Part shown: in pieces, positions 36,790-46,370 of the stretch
Layout: every line of letters starts with the position of its first letter
How positions within the stretch are numbered: position 1 is the first letter of the stretch
Assembly (NCBI RefSeq): GCF_036195045.1
Contig: NZ_CP108100.1
Span: 2,604,001-2,668,000 of the forward strand
Source of the DNA: Streptomyces sp. NBC_00236
GTDB taxonomy: Bacteria; Actinomycetota; Actinomycetes; Streptomycetales; Streptomycetaceae
DNA length: 64,000 bases
Reading direction: 5' to 3'
Notes under the pieces: model-generated
Told to the model about the DNA's origin: nothing
Databases searched by the model: none
What the model saw: the letters and a program-made list of their open reading frames with translations, nothing else
Made by a program: the position numbers and the translations under genes

Positions 36790-38118
36790 ATGCCGACCTG
36801 CCCGAACGGACACCAGTCGGGTTCCGAGGACTGGTGCGAGGTCTGCGGCCACCGCATGGCCGGGGCGGGCGCGCCTGCGGGCGCCGTTCCCCCGCCGCCT
36901 CCCCCGCCACCCGCGCCCGGCTACGGATATCCGCAGGGTCCCGGCCCCGATGCGACCCAGCATGCCGAGCTCTGCCCCCAGTGCCGCACCCCGCGCGAGG
37001 CCATGGCCCCGTTCTGCGAGGAGTGCCGCTGGAACTTCCTCACGAACACCGCCACGTCGTACACGCCGCTGGCTCCGCAGCACGGCGCTCCGGCCGGCCC
37101 GGTCCCCGGGCTCAACCTGCCGCCCGGCTTCCAGGCCCAGCAGCCGCCCGGCCCTCCGCAGCCGCGTGAGCCCCGCGATCCGTTCGAGTACCAGAGCTCG
37201 CGCCCCTCGCAGATGAACCGGTCGGCCGAGCCGCTCTCCTCGGGTCCGGGCCGGCCCGGCCCTCCGGGACCGGGTCAGCAGCCCCCTCACCCGTTCCAGC
37301 AGCAGGGACAGCCGCAGGGGCAGCAGCAGGGCGGTCCGCCGCCTCCGCCGCCGTTCCAGCAGCAGGGACAGCAGGGCGGCCCGCAGGGGTTCCCCCAGGG
37401 CCAGCAGCACGCCCAGCAGCAGAACTCTCCGCAGGGTTCGCCCCCGCCGCCGTTCCAGCAGCAGCAGAGCGCGCCGCCGGCCTTCCAGCAGACGGCTCCC
37501 CCGGTCTTCGAGCAGCCCGGACCGCCGGCCCCGCCGCAGCCGCAGGCACCGCAGACCGGCGGTGACGACTGGCTGCTGTCCCCGCCCTCGCAGGCCCAGG
37601 GCCCGCAGTCGCCGATGCAGCAGCCGCCGTACCCGGGGCAGAACCAGGGACCGGGCCAGGGCCAGAACCCCGGCCACGGACCGGGCCAGGATCAGGGTCA
37701 GGCCCCGCTGTCCATGAACTGGACCGCGGTCATCGCGCCCGACCGTGAGTACTTCCTGGCGATGATGCAGCGCAGCGGCCCCGAGGCCACCGGGCTCAAC
37801 CTCCCGGCGTACTCCCCGGAGCAGCAGCTGCCGCTCACCGGCAACCAGATCACCATCGGCCGCCGCCGGCACAGCACGGGCGAGTCCCCGGACATCGACC
37901 TGTCCGTGCCCCCGGAGGACCCGGGCGTCTCGCACCAGCACGCGGTGCTGGTGCAGCAGCCCGACAGCAGCTGGGCCGTCGTCGACCAGAACTCGACGAA
38001 CGGCACGACGCTGAACGGCGCCGAGGACCCGATCCAGCCCTACGTCCCCGTACCGCTCCAGGACGGCGACCAGGTGCACGTCGGGGCGTGGACGACGATC
38101 ACGATCCGCCGGGACTGA
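36790..38118 (+). CDS. FHA-domain protein with double zinc ribbon and Gln/Pro-rich linker
   Basis: The 442-residue protein opens with two zinc ribbons (CPNGH...CEVCG and CPQCRTPREAMAPFCEEC), then about 210 residues of Pro/Gln/Gly repeats. A C-terminal FHA domain has ITIGRRR, GVSHQHA at about 379-385 and NSTNGTTLNG, the phosphothreonine-binding residues. It is the expected reader of kinase output. Unlike the small mycobacterial reader GarA, it has no short N-terminal phospho-switch that I can identify. It is the last gene of the module, and a strong terminator follows. Confidence 0.9.
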   Translation: MPTCPNGHQSGSEDWCEVCGHRMAGAGAPAGAVPPPPPPPPAPGYGYPQGPGPDATQHAELCPQCRTPREAMAPFCEECRWNFLTNTATSYTPLAPQHGAPAGPVPGLNLPPGFQAQQPPGPPQPREPRDPFEYQSSRPSQMNRSAEPLSSGPGRPGPPGPGQQPPHPFQQQGQPQGQQQGGPPPPPPFQQQGQQGGPQGFPQGQQHAQQQNSPQGSPPPPFQQQQSAPPAFQQTAPPVFEQPGPPAPPQPQAPQTGGDDWLLSPPSQAQGPQSPMQQPPYPGQNQGPGQGQNPGHGPGQDQGQAPLSMNWTAVIAPDREYFLAMMQRSGPEATGLNLPAYSPEQQLPLTGNQITIGRRRHSTGESPDIDLSVPPEDPGVSHQHAVLVQQPDSSWAVVDQNSTNGTTLNGAEDPIQPYVPVPLQDGDQVHVGAWTTITIRRD

Positions 38119-38134
38119 CCGCTCGGACGCGCAC

Positions 38135-38172
38135 GCGGCCGGCGAAGGGGTGACCGCCCCGTCGCCGGCCGC
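38135..38172 (+). terminator. Terminator of the signalling module
   Basis: A perfect 11-bp stem (38135-38145 with 38162-38172) with further GGGG/CCCC pairing inside lies 16 bases after the FHA stop. Confidence 0.85.
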
Positions 38173-38213
38173 TGTGCTGTCCGCTCCGGCCGTCGCTCTC
38201 GGGGGCGCACATA

Positions 38214-38228
38214 ATTCGCACCACGAAT
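38214..38228. promoter_or_regulatory. MarR-type operator upstream of the MarR gene
   Basis: ATTCG-CACCA-CGAAT is a 5-5-5 dyad 52 bases before the MarR ATG. Its half-sites match those of the two dyads before the oxidoreductase gene at 39928-39965, which points to one regulator for both genes. Confidence 0.6.
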
Positions 38229-38280
38229 GTCAGGCATCCCGACGAGGTCCCACCCGCGCTGTCTGCCGTATTCTGGGGGA

Positions 38281-38757
38281 ATGCGAAAGGCCGAGCACGG
38301 ACAGATGGGAATCGTCACCGCATTGGTGCGCTCCTCGTTCCTGGTGAATGCCGTGTACGCCGATTCCGGCCGCCAACACGGAATCACCGCACAGCAGGGC
38401 CAGCTGCTGTGCGTCCTGATGGTGCAGCCGTACGGGATGAGCGAGCTCGGCGCGATGCTGGGGCTGGCGAAGTCCAGCCTCACCGGCCTGGTGGACCGCA
38501 GCGTCCAGCGCGGCCTGGTGCGCCGCGAACCCGATCCCGAGGACGGCCGCGCGGTCCGGGTCGCCCTGACCCCGGCGGGCGAGGCACTGGCCGACGCGTT
38601 CTACGACGAGACCTGCCGACGGGTGGACACCCTGTCGGCAGGCCTCGACGAGGCGGACCGCGAGCAACTCGCGACGCTGCTCGGCCGGCTGGTGCTGAGC
38701 AACAAGGTGCCGGTGGTCTTCATGGAGTCGGACGAGAGCACCCCGCCCGCGCCCTGA
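38281..38757 (+). CDS. MarR-family transcriptional regulator
   Basis: The 158-residue protein has a MarR winged helix (GMSELGAMLGLAKSSLTGLVDRSVQRGLV, wing RREPDPEDGRAVRVALT) between dimerisation helices. It is convergent with the NAD(P)/FAD oxidoreductase gene and shares its operator motif, so it probably represses itself and that gene in response to a redox-active or phenolic compound. ATG 38281 is favoured, although GGGGGA touches it; ATG 38227 would lie inside the operator and ATG 38305 is also possible. Confidence 0.88.
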   Translation: MRKAEHGQMGIVTALVRSSFLVNAVYADSGRQHGITAQQGQLLCVLMVQPYGMSELGAMLGLAKSSLTGLVDRSVQRGLVRREPDPEDGRAVRVALTPAGEALADAFYDETCRRVDTLSAGLDEADREQLATLLGRLVLSNKVPVVFMESDESTPPAP

Positions 38758-38770
38758 GCGCACGGCCGCC

Positions 38771-39898
38771 CTATCCGCGCGTCACCCCGAACAGTTCGGC
38801 GAACCGGCCGGTGAACAGGTCCGCACCCTTGTACTCGCTGACCGCCGCCGCCGGCAGAATGACCGGCCCGTCGGGTGACGGCACCTGGCCCACCCCGCCG
38901 TTGGGGCCGAGCGGAAGCAGGGCCGAAGGCACGGGGGTCGGCCGGTAGGTGGCCGTGGGCCGCTTGCCGCGCACCTGGGCGAGGACGTTCTCCGCGACCA
39001 CCTCGGCATGCTTCATCGCATGGCCGGCCATCTTGGCCTCGGCCACGTCCGTGATGTCCCCGAGTGCGTAGATGTGGTCGTGGCCCTCGACGTTGAGCGC
39101 CTCGGTGACCCGGACCCGGCCCTGCGGGGTGCGGACGGCGACCCGGCCGTCGGCGAGGTAGTCACCGTTGGTGCGCCCGCCGTAGCAGCGGAACCAGATG
39201 TCGGCGGAGATCTCGCCGCCGTCGGCCGTGGCCACGGTGAAGGACTTGCCCCGGCCCGGTTCGACCGGCGGCTGCTCCGCCAGGGCGGTGTCCAGCCGCA
39301 GCTCCACACCGAGCGCGTCCAGCTGGCGGTGCAACTCCTGGCGGAACTCCGGCAGGAAGCCCGGCACCAGTTGACCGGCGGGGTCGGTGACGGTGACGTG
39401 CTTGTCCGGCCAGACCGCCTTGATCTCACCGGACAGCTCCAGCCCGACCGGACCGGCCCCCGCGATCAGGACCCGCTCGGCAGCCGCGAGTTCGGCGTGC
39501 GCCTCGCGGATGCGCTCCAGCGCCTCGCCGGAGACATCGGTGTCCATCTTGGCCGGGAACGGGTAGTCCGAGCCGGTGGCGAGAACCAGGTAGGCGGCCT
39601 CTATGCGCTCCCCGGAGGCCAGAGTGACCCCGCCCGGATCCACCGCGGCGGCATGCTCGCGGCGGACGGTGCCGCGCCGCAGCAGGGTGTCGTAGGGGAA
39701 GAAGATGTTGCCCGCCCAGTCGGGCCGGACGAGCGCGCGGAGCGACCCCGCCGCATGCACGAACGCGTCCTTGGGATCGATGAGGACGACGTCGGCCTCC
39801 TCGTCCAGCGCCTTCGCGACCGCCGCCCCGCCGTATCCCCCGCCGATGACCACCACCGTACGATTTACGTTCTCGCCCTGCACGCTTTCGTTCGCCAT
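38771..39898 (-). CDS. NAD(P)/FAD-dependent oxidoreductase (NDH-2/AIF-like)
   Basis: The 375-residue flavoprotein has an N-terminal FAD-binding Rossmann motif (VVIGGGYGGAAVAKAL), a second nucleotide-binding motif (VLIAGAGPVGLELSGE) and the late FAD contact YALGDITDVAEAK. It resembles type II NADH dehydrogenases and AIFM2-like quinone reductases, and likely moves electrons from NAD(P)H to a quinone. ATG 39898 has GGGAGTGGGGAAA just before it, better than ATG 39922. Two adjacent operators lie upstream, and the gene points at the MarR gene. Confidence 0.87.
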   Translation of the reverse strand: MANESVQGENVNRTVVVIGGGYGGAAVAKALDEEADVVLIDPKDAFVHAAGSLRALVRPDWAGNIFFPYDTLLRRGTVRREHAAAVDPGGVTLASGERIEAAYLVLATGSDYPFPAKMDTDVSGEALERIREAHAELAAAERVLIAGAGPVGLELSGEIKAVWPDKHVTVTDPAGQLVPGFLPEFRQELHRQLDALGVELRLDTALAEQPPVEPGRGKSFTVATADGGEISADIWFRCYGGRTNGDYLADGRVAVRTPQGRVRVTEALNVEGHDHIYALGDITDVAEAKMAGHAMKHAEVVAENVLAQVRGKRPTATYRPTPVPSALLPLGPNGGVGQVPSPDGPVILPAAAVSEYKGADLFTGRFAELFGVTRG

Positions 39899-39927
39899 TT
39901 TCCCCACTCCCGATGACGGCATTTGTC

Positions 39928-39965
39928 GTTCGTAACACGAACCATAGTAGTTCGCGTAACGAACT
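39928..39965. promoter_or_regulatory. Tandem MarR-type operators upstream of the oxidoreductase gene
   Basis: Two dyads, GTTCG-TAACA-CGAAC (39928-39942) and GTTCG-CGTAA-CGAAC (39950-39964), start 22 bp apart, two helical turns. The second extends to AGTTCG/CGAACT (39949-39965). Both lie in the promoter region, 30-67 bases before ATG 39898. Their half-sites match the dyad at the MarR gene. Confidence 0.72.
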
Positions 39966-40077
39966 TCGACGAGTGGATTCGACGAAAATCGGCCACCGGG
40001 ACAGCCCTTGGGGGCGATTGGCGTGATCGATGCCCCGGGACCCCCGCCCCCGCCGACGCGTCTGCGACCATGGACGG

Positions 40078-40482
40078 GTGACTGAGAATCCGCGCGACAC
40101 GCTGCAGGAGCTGACCTTCTACGAGGCGGTCGGCGGCGAGGACACCTTCCGGCGCCTGGTCCACCGCTTCTACCAGGGCGTGGCCGAGGACCCGCTGCTG
40201 CGGCCGATGTACCCGGAGGAGGACCTGGGTCCGGCCGAGGAGCGGTTCACGCTCTTCCTGATGCAGTACTGGGGCGGTCCCCGCACCTACAGCGAGGAGC
40301 GCGGGCACCCCCGGCTGCGGATGCGGCACGCGCCGTTCCGGGTGGACCGCGCCGCGCACGACGCCTGGCTGAGCCATATGCGGGTGGCGCTGGACGAGCT
40401 CGGGCTGGCCCCGGAGCACGAGCGCCAACTGTGGGACTACCTCACGTACGCGGCCGCCTCGATGGTGAACACCGAGGGCTGA
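40078..40482 (+). CDS. glbO: Group 2 truncated haemoglobin
   Basis: The 134-residue globin is the normal length for trHbO. It opens [27 protein letters not shown], and the proximal haem ligand histidine is in [11 protein letters not shown]. Proteins of this group bind O2, NO or peroxide and are linked to respiration and stress defence. GTG 40078 is chosen because the family N-terminus begins there; the 16 upstream residues are Arg/Pro-rich. It is divergent from the oxidoreductase gene. Confidence 0.92.
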   Translation: MTENPRDTLQELTFYEAVGGEDTFRRLVHRFYQGVAEDPLLRPMYPEEDLGPAEERFTLFLMQYWGGPRTYSEERGHPRLRMRHAPFRVDRAAHDAWLSHMRVALDELGLAPEHERQLWDYLTYAAASMVNTEG

Positions 40483-40560
40483 CCCGCGGTCGAGGGCGAC
40501 CGGAAATCGCTGCTCCACCTCGCCGGTCCGGCCTGCCGGACCCCCTACTAGGATCCGCGC

Positions 40561-41610
40561 ATGACGACGTCCGAACGCGAGATCACCGAGCCGGTCGACC
40601 TCTGCCTGCCCGACGGCAGCCTGAACCCGGCTGCCGTCGGCTGGTCCCGGACGCCTCTTCATCGCGCCAACCTGCGCGGCTGGGGCCGTACGAAGCGGTG
40701 GGAGTACTGGTGCGTGACGACGCCCACCCACCTGGTGGCGCTGACCGTCAGCGACCTCGACTTCCTCGCCCTGAACACCGTCTACCTGCTCGAATACGCA
40801 CCGGGCGGGCTGGAGCTGGAGCGTACGGCGATCATCCCCGGCGGCTTCGGTGTCGAGCTCCCCGACACCGTCGCGGGCGCCCCGGGATCCCGGGACGTGG
40901 TGGTGGGACCCGAGCGGCCGTCCAGCGGCAAGGTGCGGGTCGAGATCCGCGACGAGAACGCCGGCACCCGGCTGAGGGCCCGCTGCCTGACCCCGGACCG
41001 GCTTCCGCTGGAGGTCGACCTCCTGGTCGCCCGGCCTCCGGAGCACGAGTCGCTCTCCGTCGTCGTGCCGTGGAGCGAACGCCGCTTCCAGTACACCTCC
41101 AAGCACACCGCCCTCCCCGCGTCGGGCCGGGTCCGGATCGGCACCGAGTACCTGGAGTTCGACGGGGACGACACCTGGGCCGTCCTGGACCACGGCCGCG
41201 GCCGCTGGCCGCGCACGGTCGACTGGAACTGGGGAGCCGCGTCCGGACGCACCGGCGGCCACACGGTGGGCCTGCAGTTCGGCGGACGCTGGACGGCGGG
41301 CACGGGCTCCACCGAGAACGGGCTCTGCGTGGACGGCCGGCTCACCAAGATCGGTGAGGAGCTGGACTGGCAGTGGTCACCGGCGGACCACCTCGCCCCC
41401 TGGACCATCCGTACGCCGTCGTCCGGCCAGGTGGACCTGACCTTCACCCCGTTCCACAACCGGTCGACGCGCACGGAGACCGGCCTGATCGACAACCGCA
41501 CCGACCAGTGCTTCGGCTACTACGACGGTCGCGTCCGCACCGACGACGGCGCCGAGATCACGGTGGAACGCCTGCTGGGCTGGGCCGAGGACGTCCACAT
41601 GCGCTGGTGA
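40561..41610 (+). CDS. DUF2804 domain-containing protein
   Basis: The 349-residue protein fits DUF2804 from recall: motifs LRGWGRTKRWEYWC near residue 38, a central WAVLDHGRGRWPR and a late FTPFHNRSTRTETGLI with GYYDGRV. The family is rich in beta-strands and has no assigned reaction; a lipocalin-like or hydrolase-like fold has been suggested for related domains. No signal or membrane segment is present. It starts 78 bp after glbO on the same strand. Confidence 0.82.
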   Translation: MTTSEREITEPVDLCLPDGSLNPAAVGWSRTPLHRANLRGWGRTKRWEYWCVTTPTHLVALTVSDLDFLALNTVYLLEYAPGGLELERTAIIPGGFGVELPDTVAGAPGSRDVVVGPERPSSGKVRVEIRDENAGTRLRARCLTPDRLPLEVDLLVARPPEHESLSVVVPWSERRFQYTSKHTALPASGRVRIGTEYLEFDGDDTWAVLDHGRGRWPRTVDWNWGAASGRTGGHTVGLQFGGRWTAGTGSTENGLCVDGRLTKIGEELDWQWSPADHLAPWTIRTPSSGQVDLTFTPFHNRSTRTETGLIDNRTDQCFGYYDGRVRTDDGAEITVERLLGWAEDVHMRW

Positions 41611-41628
41611 CGCGCCTTGTTGCGGGTC

Positions 41629-42312
41629 CTACCCGCCCACGGAGACGGCGAGCGTCCCCAGGCCCCCCGCCGCGCCCGCCCGCCGCAGGGCGATGGACCC
41701 GTAAGGGGTACGCAGCCGCAGCCAGGCGCCCGTCGCCAGCAGGGCCACCGGAAAGTCCGGGGCCGTACGCAGGAAGCCGAGTGACTGTGCCGCGTGCACG
41801 GCGCGCAGCGGAAGCTCCGTACCGCCGACGGTCCGCGACCAGATGTCCCGCCCGATCAGGTCCCGCTCCGCCCGTGTGCGCCGTTCCTCGGGCAGTGCCC
41901 CGTCCCGCGTACGGAACTCGGCGACCGCCTCGCTCACCGCCGCCCCGAGAGCTACGGGACCGGGCAGCCCCGGCCGCTCCTGCCAGCCGCCTCGCGGAGG
42001 CAGCACACCGGTCCAGGGCGGCCCCGTCACCGGTGACGGCAGGGCTCCGGAGCGGCTCGACTCCTCCAGCGATTCGAGGAGTTCTCCGGCGGACACGGTC
42101 ACGTCGAACCGGTGGGTGTCCGCCAGCCGCACCGCCCGGATCGCCAGGACCTCGAACGACGGCGGCCGGCCGAACACGGCCAGCGCGCCGCCGCCCGCCT
42201 GCAGCCGTACGGCCGCGGCACGGTCGTAGTGGAGCAGCCGGCCGAGGAAGGCCGCGAGATCCGCGGCCTCCCTCGTATCGGCGAACTGCAACGACTGCGC
42301 GGACACCGTCAT
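41629..42312 (-). CDS. Hypothetical protein, 227 aa
   Basis: No domain is recognised. The soluble protein has a helical N-terminal part (FADTREAADLAAFLGRLLHYDRAAAVRLQ) and a C-terminal part ending in a strand-rich WLRLRTPYGSIALRR. The ATG at 42312 overlaps the stop of the upstream thioesterase gene (ATGA), so the two are translationally coupled. It is the third gene of an ettA-thioesterase-hypothetical operon on the minus strand. Confidence 0.75.
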   Translation of the reverse strand: MTVSAQSLQFADTREAADLAAFLGRLLHYDRAAAVRLQAGGGALAVFGRPPSFEVLAIRAVRLADTHRFDVTVSAGELLESLEESSRSGALPSPVTGPPWTGVLPPRGGWQERPGLPGPVALGAAVSEAVAEFRTRDGALPEERRTRAERDLIGRDIWSRTVGGTELPLRAVHAAQSLGFLRTAPDFPVALLATGAWLRLRTPYGSIALRRAGAAGGLGTLAVSVGG

Positions 42313-42731
42313 GCCGCCGCGGGCTCCTCGGCCAGGTACTCCTGGAGGAAGAGCTTCTCCTCCGCGGAGATCCGCCGGGGCCGCTCCTCGGCCAGGTTGT
42401 ACGGGACGACGATGGTCGACGCCCGTACGTACACCTGCTCCGGGTCCTTGATCTCGTACGCGATCGTGAGCGAGGCGGCGCCTATCTTCGTGACCCACGA
42501 CTCGACGGTCACCGGCGCGTGCCGGTGGACCAGCGGGCGCACGTAGTCGATCTCGTGCCGGGCCACGACGGAGCCGCCGGCGAAGGACGGCGAGCCGTCC
42601 CCCGGCGCCAGCCGGAACATGAAGTCGATGCGCGCCTCCTCCAGGTAGCGGAGGAAGACCACGTTGTTGACGTGCCCGAAGGCATCCATGTCCGACCAGC
42701 GCAGCGGGCAGCTGTAGATGTGACGAGCCAA
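42309..42731 (-). CDS. Acyl-CoA thioesterase, 4HBT hotdog fold
   Basis: The 140-residue protein has the YbgC/FadM-type hotdog signature RWSDMDAFGHVNNVVFLRYLEEAR, whose Asp is the usual catalytic residue, and a central HEIDYVRPLVHRHAPVTVESWV sheet. It likely hydrolyses small acyl-CoA thioesters. Start TTG 42731 is inferred: it lies 5 bases after the ettA stop, GAGG is 10 bases upstream, and MARHIYSCPLRW is the common family start. It is co-transcribed with ettA and overlaps the next gene. Confidence 0.88.
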   Translation of the reverse strand: MARHIYSCPLRWSDMDAFGHVNNVVFLRYLEEARIDFMFRLAPGDGSPSFAGGSVVARHEIDYVRPLVHRHAPVTVESWVTKIGAASLTIAYEIKDPEQVYVRASTIVVPYNLAEERPRRISAEEKLFLQEYLAEEPAAA

Positions 42732-42736
42732 GACGA

Positions 42737-44401
<1,665 letters not shown>

Positions 44402-44435
44402 GAGAAACCGTCCGGCAATCGATGAGTGGGCAGAT

Positions 44436-44512
44436 ACACCCCATCTTGCCTGACGGCTACCTCTTGACGGAAACCCGTATCGGTGGGTGGGCCTGACCTG
44501 GGGCTTCCGGCC
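44436..44512 (+). repeat. Left attachment-type direct repeat (attL)
   Basis: It matches 53962-54038 at 76 of 77 positions (difference at 44455). Similarity continues loosely to about 44525. From 44513 to 44633 the only other recognisable item is an 18-bp match (44574-44591) to the integrase-tail sequence at 53869-53886. Confidence 0.8.
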
Positions 44513-44633
44513 GAGCCCCGGTAGCTGGACTGTCACTGTCGGTCGCTGATTGTCGGCCTTGGGCGGCGTCGCACGGCCCACAGACGGCCCAGGGCTGCCG
44601 GAGACGTCGCAGCGGAATCACGCGCGAGTCGCC

Positions 44634-45149
44634 TTACGAGGGCTCGTTCCATACGTGCACGACCGCGACGCCTTCCAGCGGGAGACGGTCGCGGTAGTAC
44701 TCCGATTCGAGCCACTCCTCGATCACGAAGAGCGGCCGCGACAAGAGCACGTCGCCGACCCGCTGAGCCCGCAGAAGCAACCCGAGATCAGCCAAGGCAA
44801 GGGAGTCATCGGGCGTGTAGAGCAAGCAGTTTCCATGCTCTGAGGCGTGGTCCAGGAGGAATTGGTGCGCCTGCCCGGGATCACGGCCGGCCAACGCCCA
44901 ACCTGCGAGGAAGGCTTGAGGGCCTACGACCGCGTCCAATGACACGCACGCGAGCCCGCCCTCGTCGTCGTAAAAGACCTTCACCCCGTCGGCGAAGTTC
45001 TCCTGTGAGTACGGTCCGCCAACCTGCTCCTGCGAGGCGAGGGCCTGGAGCGCGACGGCGACGTCGGCCGGACTCATCCCGAACCGCAAGGGCCCCACAC
45101 CGGCCGCGGACATCCACTCCCAGCGCTCCCGCTCACTGTGTGCCGTCAT
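44634..45149 (-). CDS. Hypothetical protein, 171 aa
   Basis: No named family is recognised. The protein starts MTAHSERERWEWMSAAGVGPLRFGMSPADV, a pattern shared, from recall, with small actinobacterial proteins found near toxin or immunity genes. It is acidic, soluble and mixed alpha/beta. AAGGAG lies upstream of ATG 45149 at somewhat long spacing. It is the first intact gene inside the left boundary of the element. Confidence 0.7.
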   Translation of the reverse strand: MTAHSERERWEWMSAAGVGPLRFGMSPADVAVALQALASQEQVGGPYSQENFADGVKVFYDDEGGLACVSLDAVVGPQAFLAGWALAGRDPGQAHQFLLDHASEHGNCLLYTPDDSLALADLGLLLRAQRVGDVLLSRPLFVIEEWLESEYYRDRLPLEGVAVVHVWNEPS

Positions 45150-45216
45150 GATTCCCGCTCTCCTTCGGACAACTCACAGCAACCCCCCGGCTCGCTCGGA
45201 CCATGAAGCCCGCTTC

Positions 45217-45505
45217 CTAGTGACGATTGACCGGGATTTCGTAAACGATCTCGCACAGGGCGGCAGGCACGACGATGTCAGCCGTCTCTACCGGCCGCCC
45301 CTGGTCGCTGTAGTACGTCCGCCTGATGTGGGTCACGAGAGCGGCCTTCTGGATGCCGAGGAGAGACGCCTCCTCCGCAGTCGCCTGCCGAGGCTCCGGC
45401 TGCTCGACGGCATAGCTCACCGTGACGCCGATCGCAGCCATGCGGTTCACGACCCCAGTCCCGGCGTGCGGCCCTCCCTCGGGAAGGACGACGAGCGTGG
45501 CGAAC
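45217..45505 (-). pseudogene. GntR/HutC-family regulator, C-terminal UTRA fragment
   Basis: About 95 residues remain (AEEASLLGIQKAALVTHIRRTYYSDQ, then GRPVETADIVVPAALCEIVYEIPV), the end of a UTRA effector-binding domain. The DNA-binding half is missing: at about 45505 the frame meets an IS5-family transposase fragment and continues as meaningless sequence. The insertion or deletion must have removed the 5' part. It is certainly non-functional as a repressor. Confidence 0.8.
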
Positions 45506-45974
45506 TCGACTGGTCGCGCGCGTGCGTGGATGGCTCCCACATTCGCGCGAAAAAGGGGGGCCCGACACCGGTCCGTCGCCGGTCGACCGGCGGAAGACGG
45601 GCAGCAAGCACCACTTGATCTGCGACGGACGCCGCACCCCACTCAAGGTCATTACCACCGCGGCGAACGTCAACGACGTCACCCAGACCCTCGCCCTGGT
45701 CGACGGCATCCCACCTGTCGCGGGCCGCCCCGGCCGACGACCAGAAGCCCTCCTCGGCGATAAGGGCTACGACTCGAACCCCAACCGTGGCGAGCTGCGT
45801 CACCGCCGGATCCTGCCCGTCATCTCCCGCAAGGGATCACCGAACATCAAGGGCCTGGGCGAGCTCCGATACGTCGTCGAGCAGACCTTCGCCCTTCTCC
45901 ATCACTTCAAACGACTCGCCGTCCGCTGGGAACGCCGCACCGAACTCCACGACGCCTTCGTCTTTTGGTTATAG
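45506..45974 (+). pseudogene. IS5-family transposase fragment
   Basis: The internal and C-terminal part of a DDE transposase: VDGSHIRAKKGG, then one frame over PDTGPSPVDRRKTGSKHH through LLGDKGYDSN and HFKRLAVRWERRTELHDAFV. The change of frame occurs at A5G6 (45550-45560), a slippery run of the type used for programmed frameshifting in the IS427 group, so it may be original. Both ends are lost: the N-terminus at the GntR junction, the C-terminus at about 45963 where it runs into the end of the Imm1-like gene. Confidence 0.82.
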
Positions 45975-46370
45975 CTCCCACCACTCACCCAGATGGCCAG
46001 CCGCCCGTGTCTGGGCGAAGTCGTGCACCAGGTCCCACGCCCGATCAACATCCAGGACAAAGTCGCCCGTGAACGCGGCGAGGCCGTCCATGATCGGGAC
46101 TTCAACCTCGGCACCCGAGGGCACGGTGCCGTCTCCTACGAGCAGAGACATCCGCTCGGTGTCACTCATCAGATGGACGACAGCGTGATCACCCCGAAAA
46201 GCCAGGGTCAGCACCGGGAACACCGTGTTCGGCGACCGAACCTCGAGGTACCCCTCACCACGAGAACGCAGGTCGTTGAAGCGGTCTGACAGGTCCTTCA
46301 CCTCTGAACGTCTTTCAACCGGATGGAACAGTCCCGACTCCGGCGAAGTCGTCGCCCACACCACGCTCAT
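45969..46370 (-). CDS. Imm1-family immunity-type protein
   Basis: The 133-residue protein resembles Imm1 family members from recall: a beta-rich middle (FPVLTLAFRGDHAVVHLMSDTERMSLLVGDG), then VEVPIMDGLAAFTGDFVLDVDRAWDLVHDF and a C-terminal LGEWWEL. Such proteins neutralise polymorphic or contact-dependent toxins. No cognate toxin gene is next to it, so it is an orphan. ATG 46370 has GGAAGAG 8 bases upstream; longer starts lack support. Its stop touches the IS5 fragment. Confidence 0.65.
   Translation of the reverse strand: MSVVWATTSPESGLFHPVERRSEVKDLSDRFNDLRSRGEGYLEVRSPNTVFPVLTLAFRGDHAVVHLMSDTERMSLLVGDGTVPSGAEVEVPIMDGLAAFTGDFVLDVDRAWDLVHDFAQTRAAGHLGEWWEL

Noticed and set aside
44436..44512. 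tRNA gene at the attachment repeat
   Set aside because: No acceptor stem, T-loop GTTCRA or anticodon arm could be fitted on either strand of the repeat.
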